Source: Alphaproteobacteria bacterium MarineAlpha10_Bin2
GTDB taxonomy: Bacteria; Pseudomonadota; Alphaproteobacteria; UBA828
Reading direction: 5' to 3'
Length of the DNA: 10,217 bases
Assembly (NCBI GenBank): GCA_002937555.1
Contig: PTKB01000080.1
Location: 1-10,217 of the forward strand
Shown here: positions 1 through 6,186 of the stretch, in pieces
Numbering within the stretch: the first letter of the stretch is position 1
Layout of the letters: every line of letters starts with the position of its first letter
The notes under the pieces: generated by a model
What the model saw: the letters and a program-made list of their open reading frames with translations, nothing else
The model's database searches: none
What the model was told of the DNA's origin: nothing
Made by a program: the position numbers and the translations under genes

Positions 1-647
1 CAGGGGCCGGCGGCGACGATCACCTCGTCCACCGGGATGCGGCCCTTGCTCGTCTCGACCGCGGTGATGGCGCCGGAATTGCTGCCGCTCACCAGCTCGG
101 TGACTTCGGTGCCGGAGAGAATGCGCACGCCGGCGCCTTCGGCCTTTTCCGCCATGCCATAGAGCGAGGCGCGGTTGTTGGCGTAGCCGCCGCGCTTCTC
201 ATGCAGGACGGAGGTAATGCCTTCGGCCCGCCAATCGTCGAAGATGCCGCGCATATAGCTGCGGCACGCGTCGGCGCCCTCGATAAATTCGGATTCATAG
301 CCGATCGCCTTCTGCTCGGTGGCGATCTGTGCCACATCGGCGCGCATCGATTCCGGGCTGATCTGCATATAGCCGACGGCGTGGAAATGATAGGCCGCCG
401 GATCGCTCTCCCACACGTCGACGCATTCCGCCATCAATTCGCGCATCGCCGGCTGGTAATAATTGTTGCGGATGACGCCGCAGGCGATGCCGGAGGCGCC
501 CGACGCGATGCCACCCTTATCGACCACCAGCACGTCTTCGCCGCCACCCTGGCCCTTGGCCTGCAACGCCGAGGCCAGATGGTAGGCGGTACTGAGGCCG
601 TGAATGCCGGCGCCGATGATGAGATATTTGACGTGGGCGGGAATCAT
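1..647 (-). CDS. DAO-family FAD-dependent oxidoreductase, N-terminal 215 codons (runs off the left edge)
   Basis: Seen: reading leftward from the ATG at 647 the frame stays open to the window edge (215 codons plus 2 bases). The N-terminus has a Rossmann dinucleotide-binding loop, GAGIHGLSTAYHLA at about residues 12-25. An acidic strand end (VLVVDKG) and the flavin-contacting segment GGIASGASGIACGVIRNNYY (about 44-63) follow. The visible part ends in AAGP, a common segment just before the substrate domain in this fold. Known: this arrangement is typical of the DAO superfamily (sarcosine oxidase beta, dimethylglycine dehydrogenase, glycine oxidase, PuuB), which oxidise C-N bonds of amines or amino acids with FAD in the cytoplasm. 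Inference: it oxidises a secondary amine or N-methyl amino acid from the locus's substrate; the C-terminal half that would decide is missing. It is divergent from the GntR-type gene, with a dyad 20-37 bp upstream of its start. The Shine-Dalgarno is weak. The family call is firm; the substrate is unknown. Confidence 0.85.
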   Translation of the reverse strand, partial: MIPAHVKYLIIGAGIHGLSTAYHLASALQAKGQGGGEDVLVVDKGGIASGASGIACGVIRNNYYQPAMRELMAECVDVWESDPAAYHFHAVGYMQISPESMRADVAQIATEQKAIGYESEFIEGADACRSYMRGIFDDWRAEGITSVLHEKRGGYANNRASLYGMAEKAEGAGVRILSGTEVTELVSGSNSGAITAVETSKGRIPVDEVIVAAGP

Positions 648-666
648 GCCGCTAACCGGCTCTTGA

Positions 667-684
667 ACCAATTACAAAATTGGT
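667..684. promoter_or_regulatory. Candidate GntR operator O1 (ACCAATT-N4-AATTGGT), in front of the DAO-type gene
   Basis: Seen: a perfect 7-bp inverted repeat, ACCAATT ACAA AATTGGT, lies 20-37 bp upstream of the ATG of the leftward oxidoreductase, in the AT-rich divergent region. It uses the same 7-mer as the dyad at 805-825, but the two arms are in the opposite order. Inference: the same regulator may bind here to control the oxidoreductase. The reversed arm order means this is not a canonical FadR-type site, so it could be a lower-affinity or differently spaced site, or a pair of half-sites. Confidence 0.5.
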
Positions 685-804
685 CTAAAAAGACGCTGAT
701 GTTCGTCACCGAAAAATGCACCTTGCCTCCCGATCCCGCGAGACGGTTAGATATTTTGAACGATTAAAGCTCTCACGGACAGGGTTTGCAAGTCATATTA
801 CCAC

Positions 805-825
805 TGAATTGGTCTTACCAATTCA
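805..825. promoter_or_regulatory. Candidate FadR/PdhR-type GntR operator O2 (TGAATTGGT-CTT-ACCAATTCA)
   Basis: Seen: a perfect 9-bp inverted repeat around a 3-bp centre, ending 24 bp before the ATG of the GntR-type gene. Known: FadR-subfamily regulators bind dyads with TGGT-N3-ACCA cores, and the E. coli PdhR consensus AATTGGTnnnACCAATT matches this site at every fixed position. Inference: it is the autoregulatory operator of the gene at 850. Its position over the expected promoter or 5' leader suggests repression relieved by a ligand. Confidence 0.75.
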
Positions 826-849
826 ACCGGCGGAAAACGGAATGCGGCC

Positions 850-1563
850 ATGAACAGTCTCGTAGCGGCGGAATATTCAGGTGCACCGGCGAAACTATCG
901 GCGCGCCTCAAAGAGCGGATCTTACGCGGCGATTACCGCGACGGAGAAAGGCTGCCGGCCGAACGGCAATTGGCGGCGGAACATGGCGTGTCGCGCGGCA
1001 CGGTGCGCGAAGCGCTGCGCCTGTTGGAACAGGACGCGCTTCTGAGCCGGAGGCGCGGCAGCGGCAGCTATGTGACGTATCCGGCGGCGGATGAGAGCGC
1101 CGAGCGCGACGATGTGGCGGAGATCACCAGTCCGCTGCAATTGCTCGAAGTGCGCCTGGCGCTGGAGCCACAGATGGTGCGCCTCGCCGCGCGCAACATG
1201 ACGGCACGCGATATCGCCGGCATGGAAGAAGCCCTGGTCGAGATGGAGAGCGCCGAGCGCGACGAAGAGAAGTTTTCACAGTGGGACAAAGTCTTTCACT
1301 TGGCGATCGCCGAGGGTACGCGCAATCCGCTGATGATCACCATGTATGGCCAGATCAACCATGTGCGCACCCATGACCGCTGGGAATCGATCAAGGGCGC
1401 GATTCTGACGCCGCCCAGAATCCGCCAATACAATGCGCACCACCGCAATGTGTTCGACGCGATCCGCTTGCGCGACCCAGAAAGCGCGGTCGCTTGCATG
1501 AACACCCATTTAGAGCTCGCCCAGCAGGATTTGCTGGTGCCGCCGAGCAGCGGGGGCGATTAG
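850..1563 (+). CDS. GntR-family transcriptional regulator, FadR subfamily (wHTH + FCD)
   Basis: Seen: 237 residues, normal for the subfamily. A winged helix-turn-helix fills about residues 14-77; LPAERQLAAEHGVSRGTVRE (35-54) is the recognition-helix region and RRRGSGSYV (68-76) is the wing. The C-terminal all-helical FCD domain spans about 96-228 and keeps the usual metal/ligand set: Asp146 and His150 (D-x3-H), His198 and His220. Known: FCD regulators are dimeric repressors or activators that sense small carboxylates or sugar acids, often through a bound metal. Inference: it controls the divergent oxidoreductase and itself through the dyads at 667-684 and 805-825, and perhaps the wider amine/acid locus, although I found no copy of the dyad in the other two divergent regions. 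The upstream ATG at 842 hits a stop after three codons, so 850 is the start. The Shine-Dalgarno is poor, with only a short purine run before it. Confidence 0.92.
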   Translation: MNSLVAAEYSGAPAKLSARLKERILRGDYRDGERLPAERQLAAEHGVSRGTVREALRLLEQDALLSRRRGSGSYVTYPAADESAERDDVAEITSPLQLLEVRLALEPQMVRLAARNMTARDIAGMEEALVEMESAERDEEKFSQWDKVFHLAIAEGTRNPLMITMYGQINHVRTHDRWESIKGAILTPPRIRQYNAHHRNVFDAIRLRDPESAVACMNTHLELAQQDLLVPPSSGGD

Positions 1564-1626
1564 AGCATTTGAAAATTTAAGCAAATCGTCGTCGCAGGTG
1601 ATTTCACCTGCTCGGGATTTGCTCTA
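1561..1626. repeat. 66-bp nested palindromic element between two convergent genes, probable bidirectional terminator
   Basis: Seen: the ends are perfect inverted repeats, TAGAGCA (1561-1567) and TGCTCTA (1620-1626). Inside, AGCAAATC (1580-1587) pairs with GATTTGCT (1616-1623). The core GCAGGTGA-TT-TCACCTGC (1594-1611) is an 8-bp perfect hairpin. The outer and middle pairings overlap at 1620-1623, so they are alternatives. The first three bases are the TAG stop of the GntR-type gene. The last three are the complement of the TAG stop of the leftward ligase gene. Known: alphaproteobacterial genomes carry many short intergenic palindromes bounded by AGAGCA/TGCTCT. Inference: this is such a repeat, now serving as a two-way terminator and supplying both stop codons. 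There is no strong U-run, so terminator function is less sure than the structure. Confidence 0.7.
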
Positions 1627-2937
1627 ATAGGCGTGGCGGTAACGCGCGAAGAGTATGTCGGGTGCGGTGCTCTTGGCGAAATCGGCCTCCCAGGTTTTGA
1701 TGCTGAGAAAGCTCTCGTAAAGCTCGTCGGGAAACCAGCCGCGCACCACATCGTCTTCTTTTAATGCTTCCAGGGCAGCATCGAGGCTCGCCGGCAGCGG
1801 CGTAATGCCGGCCTCCTCGCGCGCTTCCTCGGTCATCTCGGCGGGATCGATCTTGGCCGGCGGCGGCAGGGCGAGATCGCGGCGGATGCCTTCCAGACCC
1901 GCGCGGGCCAAAACGCCGAGCGCCAAGTAAGGCGAGGCTGTGCAATCGGCGGCGCGGATTTCAAGATTGAAGCCCTTGGCCGCGATCTCGGGATCGCGCG
2001 AGATGCCGGGCATCACGCGCAATGCGGCTTCGCGGTTCTGCCAGCCGATGCAGCGATAACCGGCGCTCCAATGATGCGGCCCGAGGCGGTGATAGGACAC
2101 CGGCGACGGCGCGATGATGGCGATAAGGGCATCCATATGGGCGAGAATGCCGGCCGAAAAGCGCGCCGCGGTCTCGCCCAAGCCGAGCGGCCCGGCGCCG
2201 TCATTCGTCACGTTGCGGCCTTTGGAATCGGCCAGGCTGAGATGAATATGGCTGCCATTGCCGACATGATCGAGCGTCGGCTTGGGCGAAAAGCTGGCGC
2301 GCAAGCCATGGCGGCGCGCCGCTTCGCGAGTGATTTCGCAGGAGATCAACGCCGCATCCGCCGCTTTGAGGGCGGCGCGCGGAGAGCAGCTGATTTCATA
2401 TTGGCCGCGGCCATATTCGGGCTCGACCGTCTCCGGCGCGACGCCGGCGGCACTCAGCATCTCTTCGAGCGAGGTGAGAAGGCTGTGCTGGTAGGCGGCG
2501 GCGGCGAAAGAGAACGGCGCCTCTGTCACGAAGTCCGGCCCTTCGAGGAGAAACTCCAACTCGAACGCGGCGATTAGATCCAAACCGGTCTCGGCCTTGA
2601 GGTCGGCAACGGCGTTGCGGCAGAAGCTTCTGACGCAGGCGCCCCACTCCTCGCCGGGCGCCGGGCGCGAATCGCAAATGACGGCGTGGAGCGCCGGGTG
2701 GCCGTCGGCGGGCGGGATCTCGAAGCGCGTTTCGGGATCGGGGATTTGCCGCACTTCGTCGACCGGGCCCCACGGATTGTCGGCGAGATGCTCGAACGGC
2801 GTCATCGCCTGGCCGGCGCAGGCCCAGCCCAGGCCGCTCTCCAGCCGCTTTTCGAAATCGCGGAGCGGCACGGCCCGGGTCCGCGTCATGCCGACCAAGT
2901 CGCTCCACAATAAATAGATCAAACCGCTGTCACTCAT
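1624..2937 (-). CDS. Glutamine-synthetase-family ligase (gamma-glutamylamine synthetase type)
   Basis: Seen: 437 residues from the ATG at 2937. A short beta-grasp domain comes first (WSDLVGMTRTRAVPL, 11-25), then the GS catalytic domain. Metal and nucleotide residues are present: Glu126 and Glu128 in FELEF, Glu174 and Glu181 in EYGRGQYE, His230/His232 in GNGSHIH, Asn301-Arg302 and Arg307 in NREAALRV, Glu327-Arg328 in LEIR. Known: the EYGxGQxE form and the lack of the NLYDLP adenylylation segment place it with catabolic GS-like ligases (PuuA, IpuC, gamma-glutamylmethylamide synthetase). These join glutamate to an amine using ATP and are not assimilatory GlnA. Inference: it caps the amine substrate or released amine of this locus. 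It is divergent from the amine dehydrogenase at 3015. An upstream in-frame GTG at 2973 would add 12 residues, but it has no ribosome site and those residues look unlike the family. The amine partner cannot be read from sequence. Confidence 0.85.
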   Translation of the reverse strand: MSDSGLIYLLWSDLVGMTRTRAVPLRDFEKRLESGLGWACAGQAMTPFEHLADNPWGPVDEVRQIPDPETRFEIPPADGHPALHAVICDSRPAPGEEWGACVRSFCRNAVADLKAETGLDLIAAFELEFLLEGPDFVTEAPFSFAAAAYQHSLLTSLEEMLSAAGVAPETVEPEYGRGQYEISCSPRAALKAADAALISCEITREAARRHGLRASFSPKPTLDHVGNGSHIHLSLADSKGRNVTNDGAGPLGLGETAARFSAGILAHMDALIAIIAPSPVSYHRLGPHHWSAGYRCIGWQNREAALRVMPGISRDPEIAAKGFNLEIRAADCTASPYLALGVLARAGLEGIRRDLALPPPAKIDPAEMTEEAREEAGITPLPASLDAALEALKEDDVVRGWFPDELYESFLSIKTWEADFAKSTAPDILFARYRHAY

Positions 2938-2938
2938 C

Positions 2939-2981
2939 CGCCCCGCTCTTTTTCTGTTCGCACTAACTGCCACGCGGGGCG
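2939..2981. promoter_or_regulatory. Spaced inverted repeat CGCCCCGC-N27-GCGGGGCG in the divergent promoter region
   Basis: Seen: perfect 8-bp arms at 2939-2946 and 2974-2981 within the 77-bp gap between the leftward ligase and the rightward amine dehydrogenase. The inner arm ends one base before the ligase's start codon and covers the place where its ribosome site should be. Inference: it could be a protein-binding dyad serving both promoters. If leftward transcription begins beyond 2981, it could instead be an RNA stem that hides the ligase start. Chance is a real alternative because the arms are plain G+C runs in a G+C-rich genome. Confidence 0.35.
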
Positions 2982-3014
2982 TATTTAAGTGGCTAACTTC
3001 AAAAGGAGCAAACG

Positions 3015-5075
3015 ATGAGCGGACGCGACCCGAATTTCGACATTCTGTTCGAGCCGGTGAAGATCGGCCCGGTGACGGCGCGCAACCGCTTTTACCAGGT
3101 GCCCCATTGCAACGGGATGGGCGACCGCCACCCGCGCGGCATGGCCGCGATGCGCGGCGTCAAGGCCGAGGGCGGCTGGGCGGTGGTCTCCACAGAAGAG
3201 GTGAGTATCGACCATACGACCGATTTCGCCCCGGCGATCGAGGGGCGCCTGTGGGACGAAGGCGACATTCCCTATCACGCCCGCATGGTCGAGGCGGTGC
3301 ATGAACATGGCGCGCTGGCGGCGATCGAGCTCTGTCACCAAGGTATCGCCTGCGCCAACCTGGAGAGCCGTGAGCCGCCGCTCGCGCCCAGCGCCCAGAC
3401 GCTTAACGTATCTTCGCCGCTGCAGGCGCGCGAGATGGACAAGAGCGACATCCGCGCGGTGCGTGACAGCCACCGCGCCTCCGCCCTGCTCGCCAAGCGC
3501 GCCGGTTACGACATCGTCTATGTCTATGCCGGCCATGATCTGTCGTTGGCGCAGCATTTTCTCCTCACGCGCTACAATCAGCGGCGCGACGAATATGGCG
3601 GTTCGCTGGAAAACCGCGTGCGTCTGTTGCGCGAATTGATCGAGGACACCAAGGACGCAGTCGGCGACAGTTGCGCCGTCGCCGTGCGTCTCGCGGTGGA
3701 CGAATTGCTCGGCGCGGACGGCATCGAGGCGGCCGGCGAAGCGCCTGACGTCATCGCCATGCTGGCCGAGCTGCCCGACCTCTGGGACGTCAACATCAGC
3801 GATTGGCCGAACGATTCGCAAACCGCGCGCTTCGCCGAAGAAGGCTATCAGGACGGCTATACCGCTTTCGTCAAGAGCCTCACCTCGAAACCGGTGGTCG
3901 GCGTCGGGCGCTACACCTCGCCCGACCGCATGGCGGCGATGGTGAGAAAGGGAACGCTCGATTTCATCGGCGCGGCGCGGCCCTCGATTGCCGATCCGTT
4001 CCTGCCGAAAAAGATCGAAGAGGGGCGGATCGAGGACATCCGCGAATGCATCGGCTGCAACATCTGCGTCTCGGGAGACATGACGAATACGCGGATCCGC
4101 TGCACCCAGAACCCGACCATGGGCGAGGAGTGGCGCAAGGGCTGGCATCCCGAGCGCATCCCGCCGGCGGCGTCCGGTGATGCTGTCTTGATTGTCGGCG
4201 GCGGCCCGGCCGGCCTCGAATGCGCGCGTGCGCTCGGCCAACGCGGCTATCCGGTCACCGTCGCCGAAGCCGGCGACGCCCTCGGCGGGCGGGTGCGCCT
4301 GGAATCCCGTCTGCCCGGCATGGCTTCTTACATGCGCGTCGCCGACTATCGTCTTGCCGCCTTTCAAAACCTGCCGAACGTCGAAACCTATCTCGACAGC
4401 GCGCTTAGCGCCGACGATGTGATCGCTTACGACGCGGCGCATGTCGTGCTCGCCACCGGCGCCACGTGGCGGCGCGACGGCGTCGGCAAAAATCAACGGC
4501 TGCCGCTCGCCATCCCTGAGAGTGCGCCGGCCATCTATACGCCGGACGACATCATGGCCGGCGCGGCGCCGGCGGACGGGCCGGTCCTGGTCTATGACGA
4601 TGACGGCTATATCATGGCCGGGCTGATCGCCGAGAAGCTCGCCCGTGACGGGCGCGACGTCACTTTCATGATGCCGCACAGTGTGGTGTCGCCGTGGACG
4701 GAAATGACGCTCGAGCAGTACGCCATTCAACGCCGCCTGTTGGAAGCGGGGGTGACGATTCTGAGCGGCCGGCGGCTCACCGCGCTGGACGGCGCGGTAC
4801 GCCATGCTTGCGTGTATACGGATGCGGAAGCGGAATTGGCGGCGGCGGCGGTGGTGCTGGTCACGTCGCGGATTTCGAATGACGGGCTGTGGCGCGGGTT
4901 GCAGGCGCGCGCCGAGGCAGGTGACGTGCCGTGGCGCACCCTGACACGGATCGGCGATGCCCTGGCGCCGGCAACGGTCGCCCATGCGGTCTATGCCGGC
5001 CACCGTTATGCCCGCGAATTCGATGCGCCGGTGCCGGACGGCACGCCCTACAAAGTGGAGCGGGTCAACGTCTAG
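3015..5075 (+). CDS. TMADH/histamine-dehydrogenase-like iron-sulfur flavoprotein (amine dehydrogenase)
   Basis: Seen: 686 residues, with an FMN-type TIM barrel (about 8-370) followed by an FAD/ADP-binding dinucleotide domain (VLIVGGGPAG at 391-400, ATGA at 480-483). A strong AAGGAG site at 3003-3008 fixes the start. Aligned by eye to Methylophilus trimethylamine dehydrogenase, Cys32 matches Cys30 (6-S-cysteinyl FMN). Tyr171, His174 and Asp267 match the catalytic triad Tyr169/His172/Asp267. Arg225 matches Arg222. Cys345, Cys348, Cys351 and Cys363 match the 4Fe-4S ligands. Of the aromatic bowl only Trp264 is kept: Tyr60 becomes Glu62 and Trp355 becomes Asp355. Known: this family oxidatively cleaves C-N bonds and passes electrons through the cluster to ETF; histamine dehydrogenase also has Asp in the Trp355 place. 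Inference: it is an active amine dehydrogenase for a cationic amine rather than trimethylamine. DgcA-type dimethylglycine demethylases are more distant. It is divergent from the GS-like ligase. Confidence 0.88.
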   Translation: MSGRDPNFDILFEPVKIGPVTARNRFYQVPHCNGMGDRHPRGMAAMRGVKAEGGWAVVSTEEVSIDHTTDFAPAIEGRLWDEGDIPYHARMVEAVHEHGALAAIELCHQGIACANLESREPPLAPSAQTLNVSSPLQAREMDKSDIRAVRDSHRASALLAKRAGYDIVYVYAGHDLSLAQHFLLTRYNQRRDEYGGSLENRVRLLRELIEDTKDAVGDSCAVAVRLAVDELLGADGIEAAGEAPDVIAMLAELPDLWDVNISDWPNDSQTARFAEEGYQDGYTAFVKSLTSKPVVGVGRYTSPDRMAAMVRKGTLDFIGAARPSIADPFLPKKIEEGRIEDIRECIGCNICVSGDMTNTRIRCTQNPTMGEEWRKGWHPERIPPAASGDAVLIVGGGPAGLECARALGQRGYPVTVAEAGDALGGRVRLESRLPGMASYMRVADYRLAAFQNLPNVETYLDSALSADDVIAYDAAHVVLATGATWRRDGVGKNQRLPLAIPESAPAIYTPDDIMAGAAPADGPVLVYDDDGYIMAGLIAEKLARDGRDVTFMMPHSVVSPWTEMTLEQYAIQRRLLEAGVTILSGRRLTALDGAVRHACVYTDAEAELAAAAVVLVTSRISNDGLWRGLQARAEAGDVPWRTLTRIGDALAPATVAHAVYAGHRYAREFDAPVPDGTPYKVERVNV

Positions 5076-5077
5076 GG

Positions 5078-6079
5078 TCAGCCGAGCTTGACGATTTCGC
5101 CGCTCTCGGCGGATTGCTCGGCGGCCAGAACGGCTTTCATGGCGGCGAGCGATTCTTCTGGCGTGATGACGCTGGGGGTGACGCCGTCCGCCACGCAGCC
5201 GGCGAAATACATGATCTCGTCTTTGAGCGCGCCGCCGGTGACGCCATCGACGCGCGGCCAATAGGTGGTATCGGGGCCGGTGAATCCGGTGGCGGTGCAC
5301 AGACCGAGATTGGGAAAGGTGTCCTGCACCTGCACGAAGCCTTCCGAGCCGATGATCGACATGCGCTCGTCGATCAGCCACGGCGCGGTGTCGGGCATCA
5401 GCCAGGCGCTTTCGTAAATCGCCGTGGCGCCGTTTTCGAAGCGGTACATGATTTGAAAGAGATCGGGATGGACATAGTCGTTCACCCGCACGGTCTGGGT
5501 ATAGACGCTGGTGACCGGAGCGCCGGTAAACCACAGCATCAGATCGGTGTCGTGAATGGCGGTGTCGGAGATCGGGCTCACTTTGTTGAGCGCGTTCTCG
5601 GCCCAGGCGGCGGGCACGTTGCGCCGGCCGTTGAGCGACACCACGCGGCCGATGCTTCCCGCCGCGATTGCCTTTTGGGCGGCGATACAGCGCGGATTGA
5701 AGCGGCAGACATGGCCGACCATCAGGTAGGTGTCGGCGTCCCGTGCCGCCTGGCAGATTTGTTCGCACTCCGCCACCGTCGGCGCCATCGGTTTTTCCAG
5801 CAATACATGCTTGCCGGCCGCCAAGGCGGCAACGGCGATCTCGGCATGGCTGTCCCAGCGGGTGACGATATGCACCAGATCGATGGCGGGATCGGCGAGC
5901 AAGTCACGATAATCCGTGTGCAGCGAGGCAATGCCATATTGGCGGCCGATTTCTTCCAGCCGCGCCGCGTCGCGGTCGGCGAGCGCCGCCAGTTCGAGGC
6001 CCGGCACCCCGGCGATCACGTTGCAATGGATTTCGCCGAACCAGCCGGCGCCGATCACTCCGGCCTTCAGTCCCGTCAT
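5078..6079 (-). CDS. Gfo/Idh/MocA-family NAD(P)-dependent dehydrogenase
   Basis: Seen: 333 residues, the usual family length. The N-terminal Rossmann domain begins VIGAGWFGEIH (8-18) and contains HVLLEKPMA (91-99), the family's EKP motif (95-97). The central VGHVCRFNP (121-129) leads into the C-terminal alpha/beta domain, with ISDTAIHDTDLMLWF at 170-184. There Asp172 and His176 sit in the D-x3-H positions typical of the catalytic pair. Known: members oxidise or reduce hydroxyl groups of sugars, inositols or related polyols with NAD(P). Inference: it handles a hydroxylated part of the locus's substrate or an unrelated sugar acid; the sequence does not tell which. Its stop is 2 bp from the stop of the convergent amine dehydrogenase gene. 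It is divergent from the acyl-CoA ligase operon over 107 bp. A GGCGGGA-rich stretch precedes the ATG at 6079. Confidence 0.88.
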   Translation of the reverse strand: MTGLKAGVIGAGWFGEIHCNVIAGVPGLELAALADRDAARLEEIGRQYGIASLHTDYRDLLADPAIDLVHIVTRWDSHAEIAVAALAAGKHVLLEKPMAPTVAECEQICQAARDADTYLMVGHVCRFNPRCIAAQKAIAAGSIGRVVSLNGRRNVPAAWAENALNKVSPISDTAIHDTDLMLWFTGAPVTSVYTQTVRVNDYVHPDLFQIMYRFENGATAIYESAWLMPDTAPWLIDERMSIIGSEGFVQVQDTFPNLGLCTATGFTGPDTTYWPRVDGVTGGALKDEIMYFAGCVADGVTPSVITPEESLAAMKAVLAAEQSAESGEIVKLG

Positions 6080-6101
6080 CGTCCCGCCGCCTCATTTTGC
6101 G

Positions 6102-6144
6102 CCGACAAATTTGCGTTATTTTTTGATATTTATACATTTGTCGG
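6102..6144. promoter_or_regulatory. Spaced inverted repeat CCGACAAAT-N25-ATTTGTCGG over an AT-rich divergent promoter
   Basis: Seen: perfect 9-bp arms at 6102-6110 and 6136-6144 flank a very AT-rich stretch in the 107-bp gap between the MocA-type gene and the ligase operon. Loose rightward hexamers TTGCGT (6111-6116) and TACATT (6133-6138), 16 bp apart, fall inside or over the second arm. Inference: it is an operator, or a pair of half-sites on roughly the same helix face, for a regulator acting on both directions. The promoter hexamers are only suggestive. Confidence 0.5.
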
Positions 6145-6186
6145 GGGCAAGGCAGAATAAGAAACCGTTATGGGAGAGAAACCGGC

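Noticed and set aside
201..767. 188-codon plus-strand frame opposite the DAO-type oxidoreductase
   Set aside because: It lies antisense to a clear FAD-binding protein and crosses the divergent control region.
2938..2973. Earlier GTG start for the GS-like ligase, adding 12 residues
   Set aside because: There is no ribosome site before it, and the extra residues (basic, low complexity) do not look like the family; the ATG at 2937 is preferred.
2985..5768. A 927-codon open frame on the minus strand opposite the amine dehydrogenase gene
   Set aside because: It is arginine- and histidine-rich with no domain pattern. It is the expected antisense shadow of a G+C-rich gene, while the plus-strand frame has a full set of family motifs.
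4931..6160. Long plus-strand frame opposite the MocA-type gene
   Set aside because: The opposite strand encodes a complete Gfo/Idh/MocA protein with GAGWFG and EKP motifs; this frame has no recognisable motifs.
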